Under the pieces are notes generated by a model. It searched no databases. It was not told the origin of the DNA and saw nothing but the letters and a program-made list of their open reading frames with translations. Made by a program: the position numbers and the translations under genes. This document shows, piece by piece, positions 34,245-44,556 of a DNA stretch of 64,000 nt. Numbering within the stretch: the stretch's first letter is position 1; every line of letters begins with the position of its first letter. The DNA is from Aureimonas fodinaquatilis (GTDB taxonomy: Bacteria; Pseudomonadota; Alphaproteobacteria; Rhizobiales; Rhizobiaceae), in the NCBI RefSeq assembly GCF_008369445.1, contig NZ_VTWH01000002.1, forward strand, positions 1,188,988 to 1,252,987, in the 5' to 3' direction.

Positions 34245-36038
34245 ATGACATCCTATGCAGCCCCGGTCACCGATACGCTTTTTGTTCTCCGCGAGATTGT
34301 CGGCCTCGGCAGAAACCAGCCTTTGCCGGGTTTTGAAGAGGCTACCCCCGATCTGACAGCCGCGATTCTGGAAGAGGCAGGCCGCTTTGCCGCAGAAGTG
34401 TTCCATCCGCTCAACCAGTCAGGCGACAGACAGGGCTGCACACGTCATGAAGATGGTGCTGTAACGACACCAACAGGTTTTAAAGAAGCCTACAACCTGT
34501 TTCGTGAGGCGGGCTGGGGTGGTCTATCCGCCAATCCGGAGTTTGGCGGGCAAGGCCTGCCGCACACACTGGCTGCCGCGGTGAACGAATATTTGTCATC
34601 GGCCAATATGGCATTTGCCATGTATCCCGGCCTGACAAGTGGTGCCATCGCGGCCATAGAGGCGCACGGCCAGCCGGAACAGAAGGCACTTTACCTGCCG
34701 CACATGATTGATGGTCGGTGGACAGGCACGATGAACCTGACGGAGCCGCAATGCGGAACAGATCTGGGACTGCTGCGAACCAAGGCCGTGCCACAGGCAG
34801 ATGGCAGCTATAAGATTTCTGGCCAGAAGATTTTCATTTCGGCCGGCGAGCACGACCTTTCAGAAAACATTGTGCATCTGGTTCTGGCCCGTATTGAGGG
34901 CGCTCCATCCGGTGTCAAAGGCATTTCGCTGTTCATTGCGCCAAAGTTTCTGCCCGACGAAACGGGCGCGGCCACCGTTCGCAACAACCTGTCATGCGGC
35001 GCCATTGAAGAAAAAATGGGCATTCATGCCAATGCCACCTGCGTGATGAATTATGACGGAGCCACGGGGTGGCTTCTGGGTGAAGCGCATAAGGGCCTGA
35101 AAGCCATGTTCACAATGATGAATGAGGCGCGGCTGGGTGTTGGAGTGCAAGGACTGGCTATTGGCGAAATTGCCTATCAGAACGGTGCCAACTATGCGCG
35201 AGAGCGGCTGCAGGGCCGCGCTTTGTCCGGCGCGGCCGCGCCGGACAAGCCGGCGGATCCTCTGATTGTCCATCCCGACGTTCGCCGCATGCTGATGACA
35301 GCGCGTGCTTTTAACGAGGCCGGCCGCGCGTTGATTCTCTACACCGCCTCACAGGCCGACATTGCGCACCATAGCCCGGATGAAAAGGTGAAGCAGGCTG
35401 CCAATGACTGGCTGGGGCTGATGACCCCGGTGATCAAGGGTGTGCTGACCGACAAGGGTCTGGAAAGCGCCGTCATGGCCCAGCAGGTGCTGGGAGGACA
35501 CGGCTACATTGCCGAATGGGGCATGGAACAGTTTGTCCGTGATGCCCGCATCGCCCAGATTTATGAAGGCGCAAACGGTGTTCAGGCGCTGGACCTTGTT
35601 GGTCGCAAGCTTGCACTGGATGGCGGAAGAGCCATCAGCGCTTTCTTTGCCGAGGTTGGAAAGTTCTGCGAAGAAAACCGCGCAGACCCTGCCCTGTCTG
35701 TTTACACAAAGGGTTTGAAGAAGGGCCTGGGCGATTTGCAGCAGGCCACGCTCTGGCTTATGCAAAATGCTGTGACCAGGCCAGACAATGCCGGAGCGGC
35801 CTCCACCGACTACATGCACCTTCTGGGGCTTGTGGCGCTGGGTTACATGTCTGCACGCATGGCAAAAGCTGGGGCCGAAGGGTTGGCACAGGGCGGTAAC
35901 GACACCAGTTTCCTCAACAACAAGCTTGTCACTGCGCGCTTTTTCATGGACCGGTTGATGCCGGAGACGGCTGCGCATCTGGCTCGAATTGTTTCCGGCG
36001 CAGATAGCATGATGGCGCTGGAAGCTGACGCATTCTGA
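34245..36038 (+). CDS. Acyl-CoA dehydrogenase (about 600-residue class)
   Basis: The protein has 597 residues from the ATG at 34245, chosen because CAGGAG lies at a normal distance; the ATG six bases earlier is too close. It has the classical FAD acyl-CoA dehydrogenase fold with TGTMNLTEPQCGTDLGLLRT and KISGQKIFISAGEHD in the middle domain, GVQGLAIGEIAYQNGANYAR, and the extra C-terminal domain of the long class. It introduces the trans-2 double bond in acyl-CoA. It is first in an operon with thiolase and the FadJ-like multienzyme protein, giving a complete beta-oxidation set. Confidence 0.93.
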   Translation: MTSYAAPVTDTLFVLREIVGLGRNQPLPGFEEATPDLTAAILEEAGRFAAEVFHPLNQSGDRQGCTRHEDGAVTTPTGFKEAYNLFREAGWGGLSANPEFGGQGLPHTLAAAVNEYLSSANMAFAMYPGLTSGAIAAIEAHGQPEQKALYLPHMIDGRWTGTMNLTEPQCGTDLGLLRTKAVPQADGSYKISGQKIFISAGEHDLSENIVHLVLARIEGAPSGVKGISLFIAPKFLPDETGAATVRNNLSCGAIEEKMGIHANATCVMNYDGATGWLLGEAHKGLKAMFTMMNEARLGVGVQGLAIGEIAYQNGANYARERLQGRALSGAAAPDKPADPLIVHPDVRRMLMTARAFNEAGRALILYTASQADIAHHSPDEKVKQAANDWLGLMTPVIKGVLTDKGLESAVMAQQVLGGHGYIAEWGMEQFVRDARIAQIYEGANGVQALDLVGRKLALDGGRAISAFFAEVGKFCEENRADPALSVYTKGLKKGLGDLQQATLWLMQNAVTRPDNAGAASTDYMHLLGLVALGYMSARMAKAGAEGLAQGGNDTSFLNNKLVTARFFMDRLMPETAAHLARIVSGADSMMALEADAF

Positions 36039-36050
36039 ACGGAGGACCAC

Positions 36051-37259
36051 ATGGCTGAAGTGTATGTCTATGATCACGTTCGCACACCACGCGGACGCGG
36101 CAAAAAGGATGGTGCCTTGCACGAGGTGCCCGCCGTGCGGCTGGGTGCCAAGGTTTTGCAGGCGCTGCAAGAGCGAAACGGCTTTGACAGCGCCAAAGTA
36201 GACGACATCATTTTTGGCTGTGTCGACCCGGTTGGTGAAGCGGGAGCGGTTATTCCAAAAGCTTCCGCCTTTGAAGCAGGGTTCGACTTTGCCGCACCCG
36301 GCATCCAGATCTCGCGCTTCTGTGCATCGGGTCTGGACGCGGTCAACCTTGCGGCGGCCAAAATCGGCTATGGTGGCGATGAGCTGGTTATTGCCGGTGG
36401 CGTGGAAAGCATGTCCCGGGTGGGAATGGGCAGTGCGGGCGGCGCATGGTTCATGGACCCATCCGTCGGCATTCCATCCTATTTCATGCCACAGGGCGTT
36501 TCAGCAGATCTGATAGCGACGAAATACGGCTTCTCCCGCACCGATGTTGACGCGCTGGCAGTGGAAAGCCAGAAGCGTGCTGCCCAGGCGTGGAGCGAAG
36601 GGCGATTTGCCCGCTCCGTTGTTCCTGTGACAGACCAGAATGGCCTGACCATTCTGGACCGGGACGAGCATATGCGGCCGGAAACAGACATGCAGTCTCT
36701 GGCCAGCCTGAAAGCGTCGTTCACAGCGCCGGGTGAAATGGGCGGCTATGACGCAGTGGCCATTCAGGCGCATCCGGAGCTGGAAGCTGTGGACCATGTC
36801 CACCATGCGGGCAACTCATCCGGCATTGTCGACGGGGCGGCAGCAGTGCTGCTCGGCTCTCGTGAAGCGGGCGAAAAGCTGGGCCTGAAGCCCAGAGCCC
36901 GCATTCGGGCATTTGCCAATATCGGCTCCGACCCTGCTCTGATGCTCACCGGTCCGGTGGATGTCACAAAGAAACTGCTGGCCCGCAACAATATGCAAAT
37001 CAGCGATATCGATCTGTTTGAACTGAACGAGGCGTTTGCCGCCGTTGTGCTGCGCTACCTTCAGGCATTCGACATTAACCCGGCCCTTATGAACGTCAAT
37101 GGCGGAGCAATAGCCATGGGCCATCCGCTGGGTGCAACCGGGGCAATCATCCTCGGCACCGCGCTGGACGAGCTGGAGCGCAGCAACAAGGAAACAGCGC
37201 TTGTCAGCCTGTGCATTGGTGCTGGCATGGGCACGGCAACTCTGATTGAGCGGGTATAA
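36051..37259 (+). CDS. Acetyl-CoA C-acyltransferase (thiolase, FadA-like)
   Basis: This 402-residue enzyme has the nucleophile motif [15 protein letters not shown] (Cys about 89), [17 protein letters not shown] (His about 354) and CIGAGMG (second Cys about 384). It cleaves 3-ketoacyl-CoA to acetyl-CoA and a shortened acyl-CoA. It begins 12 bases after the dehydrogenase gene, with GGAGGA upstream. Confidence 0.95.
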   Translation: MAEVYVYDHVRTPRGRGKKDGALHEVPAVRLGAKVLQALQERNGFDSAKVDDIIFGCVDPVGEAGAVIPKASAFEAGFDFAAPGIQISRFCASGLDAVNLAAAKIGYGGDELVIAGGVESMSRVGMGSAGGAWFMDPSVGIPSYFMPQGVSADLIATKYGFSRTDVDALAVESQKRAAQAWSEGRFARSVVPVTDQNGLTILDRDEHMRPETDMQSLASLKASFTAPGEMGGYDAVAIQAHPELEAVDHVHHAGNSSGIVDGAAAVLLGSREAGEKLGLKPRARIRAFANIGSDPALMLTGPVDVTKKLLARNNMQISDIDLFELNEAFAAVVLRYLQAFDINPALMNVNGGAIAMGHPLGATGAIILGTALDELERSNKETALVSLCIGAGMGTATLIERV

Positions 37260-37271
37260 GGGAGACTGGTC

Positions 37272-39461
37272 ATGACGTTTACCAATTTTCATATGGAAAC
37301 GGATGCAGACGGTATTGCCACCCTGACCTGGGATATGCCGGACCGTTCAATGAATGTTTTCACCCAAGAGGTGATGGACGAAATTTCGCAGGCGCTGGAT
37401 GCCATAGTGGCGGATGAGGCCATCAAAGCTGTGGTGTTTGCTTCTGGCAAAGCGGGCAGCTTTACCGGCGGCGCCGACCTTAAAATGCTCAGCGGCATGT
37501 TTGCAGAATTTGCGGCATTGAAACAGCAGAACCACCAGCAGGCTGTGCAGAGCCTGTTTGACAATGCGGGGCGCATGGGCGCTCTCTGGCGGCGCGTGGA
37601 AACGTGCGGCAAGCCATTTGTGGCGGCCATTAATGGCACTTGCATGGGCGGCGGTTTTGAACTGGCACTGGCTTGCCACGGCCGCGTTGCAACGCCAGAT
37701 GCAAAAATGGGCCTGCCTGAGGTCAAGGTTGGCATATTCCCCGGAGCCGGCGGAACACAGCGCCTGTCGCGCATGGTGGACACGCAAAACGCATTGCAAA
37801 TTCTGCTCAAGGGGGAAACCCTTTCCGCTGCCAAAGCGCAAAAGCTGAAACTGGTGGATGATGTTGTCGCGCCTGAGGAATTGATCACACGCGCCAAAGC
37901 GCTGTTGAAAGCCGGTCTTTCACCGGTGAAAGCTTGGGATGAAAAGGGTTTTCGCCTTCCATCCGGCCCGGTTTATTCCCCGGCAGGTGCACAGGTCTGG
38001 CCAGCCGTGGCCTCATTGTATCGTAAGGAAACCTACGACAATTACCCCGGTGCGCGCGCCATTGTGAAATGCGTCTATGAAGGGTTGCTTCTGCCCATTG
38101 ATGCCGCCCTTCGGGTTGAACAGCGTTATTTCACTGAAGTGCTGCAGACGCCGGAAGCGCCTGCCATGGTGCGATCTCTGTTCGTTTCCATGCAGGAACT
38201 GGGCAAAGGCGCCCGCAGGCCGGCAGACATTGCGCCGCAGAAAATTCGCCATGTCGCCGTCGTTGGCGCAGGCTTTATGGGCGCAGGAATTGCCTATGTT
38301 GCGGCCAAGGCGGGCTTGAAGGTCACATTGCTGGACCGCGACCTGGCTGCGGCAGAAAAAGGCAAGGCACAGGCCGTAGGCATTGTCGAGGCATTGGCAG
38401 CCAAGGGCCGTGCAAAGGCAGAGGATGTCGCGGCTCTTGCTGCCGCCATTTCAGCCGAAACAGACTATGCCAGTCTTGCCACCACGGATCTGGTTGTCGA
38501 GGCTGTGTTTGAAAACAAAGACGTCAAGGCTGCTGTCATCGAACAGGCCGCTGCGGTGATGAAGGCGGACGCAATCTTTGCCTCCAACACCTCAACCATA
38601 CCGATCACCAGTCTTGCAAAACACTTCCCTGATCCTCAGCGCTTCATCGGGATTCACTTTTTCTCGCCCGTCGACAGGATGATGCTGACAGAGGTCATTC
38701 TGGGAGAAGACACCGGGAACCTTGCATTGGCCGTTGCACTGGATTTCGTCCGCGCCATTCGCAAAACACCGATTGTGGTCAACGACACGCGCGGCTTCTA
38801 CGCCAATCGCTGCGTGCTGCGCTATATGTCTGAAGCCTATAATATGCTGGTCGAGGGTGTTCCTCCGGCCATGATTGAAAATGCTGCCAAGGCGGCAGGC
38901 ATGCCGGTTGGCCCGTTGGCTCTCAATGACGAAGTGGCGATAGATCTTTCGAAAAAGATCATGCAGGCCACCATGGCGGATCTGGGTGAAAAATCTGTCG
39001 ACAGCCGCCATTTCCAGTTGGTCAGCGATCTGGTGTCAGCCGGCAGAACCGGGCGCAAGGGCGGCAAGGGATTTTATGATTACCCTGAAAAGCCGGCGCG
39101 CAAGCATTTGTGGGCCGGGTTGAAGGACCTTTTCCCGCAGCAGGACCCGGACAAGGTTGATTTCAAGGAATTGCAGCAGCGCTTTCTTGTCACCATGGCA
39201 CTGGAGGCCGCACGCACTATGGAAGAAGGTGTCGTAACCGATCCGCGCGAGGCCGATGTCGGGTCAATTCTTGGTTTTGGTTTTGCGCCGTATACTGGCG
39301 GAACCATTTCCTACATCGACACAATGGGCACGGCTGAGTTTGTAGCGCTTTGCGAAAAGCTGGCCGCCAGATACGGGCCGCAATTCAAGCCAACAGCCCT
39401 GTTGCGGCAGATGGCAGCCAGCGATGAAACATTCTACCAGCGATTTGCCGCGGCCGCCTGA
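37272..39461 (+). CDS. Bifunctional enoyl-CoA hydratase / 3-hydroxyacyl-CoA dehydrogenase (FadJ/FadB-like)
   Basis: This 729-residue multienzyme protein has an N-terminal crotonase domain (about 1-190; oxyanion-hole motifs [14 protein letters not shown] and [20 protein letters not shown], catalytic Glu in [19 protein letters not shown]-like stretch written here as [16 protein letters not shown]), then a 3-hydroxyacyl-CoA dehydrogenase NAD-binding domain (about 315 on, [35 protein letters not shown]) and the C-terminal dehydrogenase domains. It carries out steps two and three of beta-oxidation. It is the last gene of the operon, followed by a repeat copy. Confidence 0.94.
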   Translation: MTFTNFHMETDADGIATLTWDMPDRSMNVFTQEVMDEISQALDAIVADEAIKAVVFASGKAGSFTGGADLKMLSGMFAEFAALKQQNHQQAVQSLFDNAGRMGALWRRVETCGKPFVAAINGTCMGGGFELALACHGRVATPDAKMGLPEVKVGIFPGAGGTQRLSRMVDTQNALQILLKGETLSAAKAQKLKLVDDVVAPEELITRAKALLKAGLSPVKAWDEKGFRLPSGPVYSPAGAQVWPAVASLYRKETYDNYPGARAIVKCVYEGLLLPIDAALRVEQRYFTEVLQTPEAPAMVRSLFVSMQELGKGARRPADIAPQKIRHVAVVGAGFMGAGIAYVAAKAGLKVTLLDRDLAAAEKGKAQAVGIVEALAAKGRAKAEDVAALAAAISAETDYASLATTDLVVEAVFENKDVKAAVIEQAAAVMKADAIFASNTSTIPITSLAKHFPDPQRFIGIHFFSPVDRMMLTEVILGEDTGNLALAVALDFVRAIRKTPIVVNDTRGFYANRCVLRYMSEAYNMLVEGVPPAMIENAAKAAGMPVGPLALNDEVAIDLSKKIMQATMADLGEKSVDSRHFQLVSDLVSAGRTGRKGGKGFYDYPEKPARKHLWAGLKDLFPQQDPDKVDFKELQQRFLVTMALEAARTMEEGVVTDPREADVGSILGFGFAPYTGGTISYIDTMGTAEFVALCEKLAARYGPQFKPTALLRQMAASDETFYQRFAAAA

Positions 39462-39464
39462 TGG

Positions 39465-39511
39465 AGCAGTCCCCGTTGAAGCGCTTGCGCTTCAACGACA
39501 AGCACTGCGTC
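39465..39511. repeat. Dispersed palindromic repeat, copy 7
   Basis: Arms CGTTGAAGCG and CGCTTCAACG form a near-perfect hairpin just after the FadJ-like gene and before the convergent YihY gene, followed by ACAAGCACTGCG. It is well placed to serve as a bidirectional terminator. Confidence 0.7.
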
Positions 39512-39514
39512 CAT

Positions 39515-40591
39515 TCACGGAGTTGAAGGTTTCTTGCGAAGCCGGGCAAAAAGGCCCGGCTTTTCAGGCTTTACCTCTCTGTCACCGCCCACGCGCATAC
39601 CAAGTGAATCGGCAACCCGGGCCCCCCGCTCACCCAAAGGCTTCTGCCCGTGGCTGGTGGTGTCCATTGCGGTCTGATGCTCCATCTCGGCGTTGATTTC
39701 CGCACCGAACACGAAGATTACGGAAGAAATCCACATCCACATCATAAAGCCAATGACAGCGCCCAGCGAGCCATACATGGCGTTGTAATTGGCAATATTC
39801 TGCAAGTACCAGGAAAAGCCGATTGTGGCAGCCAGCCACGTGACGGTGGTCAAAAACGCACCGAACAAAATCCATTTCCATTTTGCCCGGGTGCGGCTTG
39901 GTCCATAACGGTAAATCGCGCTGATCGCCAGAATGACCAGCGCAAAAACCACCGGCCAGCGGCTGATGGACACCAGGTCATCGGTCAGGCTGGATGCGCC
40001 AAGTACGGCCATTACAGCGGGCACAACGCCCAGCGCCACAAACACCACCGTGGCAATCACCATACCGCCCAGCGTAAAGCACACTGCCACCAGATTCAGC
40101 TTTACAAAGCTTCGCTGCTCCTGCTCGCCATAAGCAACATTCATGGCCTCAAACAGGGTCTTTATGCCGTTATTGGCGCTCCACAGCGCAAAGAGAAGGC
40201 CCGTTATAAAGCCGATTGAAAGGGAAGAGCTGTTTTGCGAAACCAGATATTCCAACTGCGAATTCACCAGCTCCAGCCCGGCGGGCGGCAAAAAGCGGCC
40301 GAGAAATTCAATGTGACCGGCAATTGTCGCCGGATCGGCAATAATTCCATAAATGGAGACAAACACCGCCAGCGCAGGAAACAGCGCCAGCAAAAGATAG
40401 AACGTCGCGCCCGCTGCTATCAGCATGACCCGGTCTTCGAAGAATGAAACCCACAGCCTGGAAGCAATGTCGCGCCAGCCGGCAAACGGTATGCTCAATG
40501 GCCCGCGGGCGGCGCGCCCCCTGCCCGGCTCACTGGCCCGGCGGCGCGTCTCTTCGCTGGTATTGGTTGCAAACCGGAGACTTTTAACCAC
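39515..40591 (-). CDS. YihY/BrkB family inner-membrane protein
   Basis: This 358-residue protein has about six membrane helices in the middle: MLIAAGATFYLLLALFPALA, SIGFITGLLFALWSANNGIK and GSLGAVIGFMMWMWISSVIF are characteristic. The N- and C-termini are charged and cytoplasmic. Once misannotated as RNase BN, the family's function is still unclear (possible exporter). It is 43 bases downstream of lysK on the same strand. Confidence 0.9.
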   Translation of the reverse strand: MVKSLRFATNTSEETRRRASEPGRGRAARGPLSIPFAGWRDIASRLWVSFFEDRVMLIAAGATFYLLLALFPALAVFVSIYGIIADPATIAGHIEFLGRFLPPAGLELVNSQLEYLVSQNSSSLSIGFITGLLFALWSANNGIKTLFEAMNVAYGEQEQRSFVKLNLVAVCFTLGGMVIATVVFVALGVVPAVMAVLGASSLTDDLVSISRWPVVFALVILAISAIYRYGPSRTRAKWKWILFGAFLTTVTWLAATIGFSWYLQNIANYNAMYGSLGAVIGFMMWMWISSVIFVFGAEINAEMEHQTAMDTTSHGQKPLGERGARVADSLGMRVGGDREVKPEKPGLFARLRKKPSTP

Positions 40592-40634
40592 GTATCAACT
40601 CCTGTTCACAACACAACACATCAGTGGTTATAGT

Positions 40635-42287
40635 TTACTTGAGGCTTCCGTCCAGCGCTGCGCGTATCAATGCCCGGGTTTCTGCAACTCCATAGAGTGC
40701 GACAAAAGAGCCAAACCGCGGGCCTTTCTCCTGCCCGATCAGAATTTGATACAATGCCTGGAACCACTCAACGGAAACACCGGGCCCTCCGTCAGGGCCG
40801 GTCTTCTTTGCGTCCTGATAGCGTGGAATTGGCCGGGCAATATCCAGAACAGCATCCTGGATCATGCCGGCATCGGCATTGGCCGGCAATGCGCCAAGAC
40901 GCGCGTCCAACTGCTCCAGCGCGTTCCGCTCCAGATCATCGGGCGCACGGAAAACCTTGTTCGGGCGGACAAAATCTTCAAAATAAGCAAGGGCATAACC
41001 CACCAACCGGTCCAGGTCGGGCGCAGTTTCCTGCGTAACATCCGGCGCATAGCGGGAAATAAAGCCCCACAAAGTGCTCTTGTCGCCTGCATTGGATGCA
41101 GAAACCAGATTGAGCAGCATGGCAAACGGAACTGCAACGCCCGCCTGCGGCACATCACCATCATGAATATGCCAGACCGGGTTTTGCAACTGCTGGCGCG
41201 CATCCTGCCGCTTGTAGGCATCCAGAAAGGCATAATAGTCATCGACTGCCTTTGGAATAACGTCAAAATACAACCGCTTGGCTGCCTTCGGCTTGCTGTA
41301 CATGTACAGCGACAGGCTTTCCGGCGAGGCGTAAGTCAGCCATTCATCAATAGTCAGGCCATTGCCCTTCGACTTTGAGATCTTCCCGCCTTTTTCATCG
41401 AGAAACAGCTCATAGTTGAAGCCTTCAGGCGGCTTTTCGCCAAGCGCCCGGCAGATTTTGGAAGACAGCATCACACTGTCAATCAGGTCCTTGCCGGCCA
41501 TCTCGTAATCAACCTTCAGCGCAGCCCAGCGCAAAGCCCAGTCTGCCTTCCACTGACACTTGACCGCGCCGCCGGTCACACTGGTTTCCACCCGCTCGCC
41601 AGTTTCCGGGTCCAGATAGGCAATCATGCCACGCGCAGGATCGCGGTCCACCATAGGCACCTGCAGCACCACGCCCGTCCGCGGACAAACCGGCAAAAAT
41701 GGCGAATAGGTTGCGCGGCGGTCCGGTCCAAGCGTTGGAAGGATGATGTCCATCACATCGTCGTAAACCGTCAACATTTTCAGCAGCATCGCGTCCAATC
41801 GGCCGGATGTGTAATAATCGGTTGCTGATACAAACTCGTAGTCGAAACCAAACTTGTCCAGAAATGCGCGCAGGCGCGCATTATTGGCAGCGCCGAATGA
41901 TGGATATTCATTGCTGAACGGGTCCGGCACCCGGCTGAGGGGCTTGCCAATATAGGCTTCCAGCATCTCGCGGTTCGGCACGTTTTCCGGCACTTTCCGC
42001 AGGCCATCCATATCATCGGAAAAGCAGATCAGCCGGGTCTTCACCTTGTCCTGTGTCAGCGTGCGAAAAGCATGCCGAACCATGGATGTACGGGCAACTT
42101 CGCCAAAGGTGCCAATATGCGGCAGACCCGATGGCCCATACCCGGTTTCAAACAGAATCTCGCGTGAAGGGTCGGCTTCGATGCGTGGCAATAGTTTTCG
42201 TGCTTCCTCAAACGGCCATGCGTTTGATTTCAGAGCTTCATCAAGAAACTCGGCACTAAGCTCTTGCCGGTTTTCAGCCATTTTCAT
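40635..42287 (-). CDS. lysK: Lysyl-tRNA synthetase, class I
   Basis: The protein has 550 residues from the ATG at 42287 (or 548 from 42281). It is the class I enzyme typical of alphaproteobacteria and archaea rather than the class II LysS. The HIGH-type motif is [10 protein letters not shown] and the KMSKS-type motif KISKSKGNG. The C-terminal helical domain recognises the anticodon. It charges tRNA-Lys such as the one at 56340-56415. A decayed repeat copy lies in its upstream region. Confidence 0.95.
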   Translation of the reverse strand: MKMAENRQELSAEFLDEALKSNAWPFEEARKLLPRIEADPSREILFETGYGPSGLPHIGTFGEVARTSMVRHAFRTLTQDKVKTRLICFSDDMDGLRKVPENVPNREMLEAYIGKPLSRVPDPFSNEYPSFGAANNARLRAFLDKFGFDYEFVSATDYYTSGRLDAMLLKMLTVYDDVMDIILPTLGPDRRATYSPFLPVCPRTGVVLQVPMVDRDPARGMIAYLDPETGERVETSVTGGAVKCQWKADWALRWAALKVDYEMAGKDLIDSVMLSSKICRALGEKPPEGFNYELFLDEKGGKISKSKGNGLTIDEWLTYASPESLSLYMYSKPKAAKRLYFDVIPKAVDDYYAFLDAYKRQDARQQLQNPVWHIHDGDVPQAGVAVPFAMLLNLVSASNAGDKSTLWGFISRYAPDVTQETAPDLDRLVGYALAYFEDFVRPNKVFRAPDDLERNALEQLDARLGALPANADAGMIQDAVLDIARPIPRYQDAKKTGPDGGPGVSVEWFQALYQILIGQEKGPRFGSFVALYGVAETRALIRAALDGSLK

Positions 42288-42325
42288 GCTCGCTTGTTTC
42301 AACTGGATTAATCCGGGCACGCCGG

Positions 42326-42390
42326 AAATGCTCGACTGAAGCGCTCCTGTTGACCTTCTGATCACCTGAACCGCTTCAACGGGAAATGTT
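42326..42390. repeat. Decayed copy of the palindromic repeat
   Basis: GGAAATGCT, GAAGCG, then GAACCGCTTCAACGGGAAATG. Two half-elements seem to be fused between lysK and the binding-protein gene. Confidence 0.45.
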
Positions 42391-42433
42391 CGTCTAAAAT
42401 TCTTCGCTCAGTGCGTCAACAAAACAGACCCAT

Positions 42434-43285
42434 TTAAAAGGCGCTATTTGGAAAATACTTCAGCAAAAGCTCTGAAAAACTGCGGCTTGCAACAAGACGC
42501 GTCAGCGCCTCGTCAAACCGCTCAGCCAGCAGCTTGTTTTCCGGTTTGAGCGCAATTGCCAGCCCCTCCCCCAGAAAATGCGCCGAAAAATATGGTCCCC
42601 CGGCAAAGACACAGCAGTCTTGCGCATCATCACTGGCCAACCAGAAAGCAAGGCTCACGCCATCACCGAACAAAGCCTCTGCCTGGCCGTCCCTTAGTGC
42701 CTGAAAAGCTTCATCGCGAGAGGCAAACGGAACCGCTTCAGAAGCCGGAAAAAACGTTTTCAACATGGCTTCATGCGCCGTTGCACCCACAACGGCAATT
42801 TTTTGCGCCGGCAGTCCGTTGTCCAGTGCATCGTTCAGCGATTTGCCTCTGACTGTCACAAATCGCGCGGGAAAGCGAAAATAGGAACGGGTGAAAACGT
42901 ATTTGTCACGATTGGCAGAATTGATGGCAAGCCCGGCTATGATGGCCTCACCTTCGCCAGCCTGCAAACGATCTTCCAGATCGGCAAAGGGCAATGCCTC
43001 AATCTGGCAGATATCAATCAGCTGCAATTCTTCACAAATGGCACGTGCCAGCTCAACGTTGAAACCAGCCAGTTGCCCGCGCGAATCCAGAAAGCTGAAG
43101 GGTGGAAACTCCACGCTGGTCAAAAAGCGTATGCGCTGCACCGGGAAAGCCGCAGGTGACGCCACGCGCTGCTGCTGGTCGATAAAGTTTGGCGTGGCAA
43201 CGGTCTGAGCCATCGCTGCATTCTGCAAACTGCCGAACGCTATCAGGCTCAGGCCAATCAGAAACGCCCGGCAAGTCGCTTTCAT
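42434..43285 (-). CDS. Periplasmic amino-acid-type binding protein (PBP2 fold)
   Basis: The protein has 283 residues from the ATG at 43285, preferred because GGA lies at a good distance; the ATG at 43294 is possible. It has a signal peptide ending NAAMAQ and a bacterial SBP-3 domain with FPPFSFLDSRGQLAGFNVEL (ligand pocket) and GDGVSLAFWLASDDAQ. It probably senses or binds a small amino acid or organic acid. No permease or ATPase is adjacent, so it may be an orphan binding protein or serve a transporter elsewhere. Confidence 0.85.
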   Translation of the reverse strand: MKATCRAFLIGLSLIAFGSLQNAAMAQTVATPNFIDQQQRVASPAAFPVQRIRFLTSVEFPPFSFLDSRGQLAGFNVELARAICEELQLIDICQIEALPFADLEDRLQAGEGEAIIAGLAINSANRDKYVFTRSYFRFPARFVTVRGKSLNDALDNGLPAQKIAVVGATAHEAMLKTFFPASEAVPFASRDEAFQALRDGQAEALFGDGVSLAFWLASDDAQDCCVFAGGPYFSAHFLGEGLAIALKPENKLLAERFDEALTRLVASRSFSELLLKYFPNSAF

Positions 43286-43306
43286 TCTGTCCATTCCGGC
43301 ATGCTG

Positions 43307-43561
43307 TCAGTCTTCATTGTCCGGGTCTGAAATGTCAGCATGTGGCCGGTCATCCCCGCGTGAAACTTCTCTGTGCCATTTCCCGTCGGCAGTCTGGAAA
43401 ACAATGCCCTCAGTCTCACCGCTCAGCTCCTGCCTGGCCGCAGCATCCCGTGCGGCCGCCAAAGCGTCATCATGCGTGCGAAAGGTTTCGGAAAACACCC
43501 CATCGACCTGATAGGCCCACCCGCCATCATGCTGGACGATGTGATACTGGATGTCTGCCAT
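43307..43561 (-). CDS. DUF2188 domain protein
   Basis: This 84-residue small protein has YHIVQHDGGWAYQVDGVFSE and FRTHDDALAAARDAAARQEL, the DUF2188 pattern. Its function is unknown. It is 21 bases upstream of the binding-protein gene and downstream of the L,D-transpeptidase gene, from which a hairpin separates it. Confidence 0.8.
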   Translation of the reverse strand: MADIQYHIVQHDGGWAYQVDGVFSETFRTHDDALAAARDAAARQELSGETEGIVFQTADGKWHREVSRGDDRPHADISDPDNED

Positions 43562-43582
43562 GGCACTGTCTCCCTATGCGAT

Positions 43583-43606
43583 ACCGCAGGTTTTTAAACC
43601 TGCGGT
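43583..43606 (-). terminator. Perfect palindrome over the L,D-transpeptidase stop codon
   Basis: Two 11-base arms (ACCGCAGGTTT and AAACCTGCGGT) with a 2-base centre form a perfect 24-base palindrome that includes the last codons and stop of the L,D-transpeptidase gene. As RNA it would fold into a hairpin with an A/U-rich apex. No T-tract follows. Confidence 0.5.
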
Positions 43607-44301
43607 GCAGCGGTCTGGTTCCCGGAACGATCAGCAGAGCCGACCGGCAATACAACAACACGCGTTCCGGTTGGCACGCGGCGGTGCAAGTCGATGATAT
43701 CCTGATTGAACATTCGAATACAGCCGCTGGAAACCGACTTGCCGATACTCCAGGCTTCATTCGTGCCGTGGATCCGATACAGAGTGTCCACGCCGCCCTC
43801 ATACAGATACAGAGCACGGGCGCCGAGAGGATTTGTTGGCCCACCAGGAACGCCACCGGCAAACGGGCCGTTTCGTTCCGGATCAAGGCGGATCATGTTG
43901 GGCGTGGGCGTCCAGCGGGGCCATTGAGCTTTGCGTTGAATGATCGCGCCGCCCTTGAATTCAAACCCGGCCCGTCCAACGCCGCAGCCATAGCGCAGCG
44001 CTTCGCCATTCTCCATGACGTGGTAGACGAAACGCCGTTCCGGATCGACAACAACCGTGCCCGGTGCTTCCTCACCATAATAATTCACAACCCTGCGCCA
44101 GAATTGCGGGTCAACCGTGGTCAGGTCGATAGCCGGAACCGGGTGCGGCTCATCATTAATGGCCGCGTACATGGCAAGATAGGCTGGCGGAATTGCCGGT
44201 TTTGCAGGAGCGGCTGGTGTGCTTGGCTGGTTGGTGACGCAGCCGGCAAGCACAACCGGTGCTGCAATGAGAAAGCCGCGACGGCTGAATCGGATTGACA
44301 A
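43594..44301 (-). CDS. L,D-transpeptidase lipoprotein (ErfK/YbiS family)
   Basis: This 235-residue protein has an N-terminus that contains both a twin-arginine-like motif (SRRGFLIAAP) and a lipobox (VLAGC, Cys at about 21). The YkuD catalytic motif is IHGTNEAWSIGKSVSSGCIR (His and Cys of the catalytic pair; about 178-197), followed by MFNQDIIDL. Such enzymes form 3-3 cross-links or attach proteins to peptidoglycan in the periplasm. The stop codon is inside a perfect palindrome. Confidence 0.93.
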   Translation of the reverse strand: MSIRFSRRGFLIAAPVVLAGCVTNQPSTPAAPAKPAIPPAYLAMYAAINDEPHPVPAIDLTTVDPQFWRRVVNYYGEEAPGTVVVDPERRFVYHVMENGEALRYGCGVGRAGFEFKGGAIIQRKAQWPRWTPTPNMIRLDPERNGPFAGGVPGGPTNPLGARALYLYEGGVDTLYRIHGTNEAWSIGKSVSSGCIRMFNQDIIDLHRRVPTGTRVVVLPVGSADRSGNQTAAPQV

Positions 44302-44556
44302 GATCGTAGGCTCCTTGAGCGCCAGTATAACGAGATAGAGCAGTTCACGTCCTTCGAGGAACCACTGAACTGCCCTTTAATCTTAAGTAGCATACTAAAC
44401 TACGACAACAACTTGTCATTATCTGGACGGCTGAGGCACATTTCCCACTCTGTTGCCAATGGGCAACGGAGATTTCCAGGTATCACAAATTTCACTTCAA
44501 GCTTTTGTATAAAATGCTATTGCCCATCCGGTAATCTTATAGTCCGGATGTGTTCC

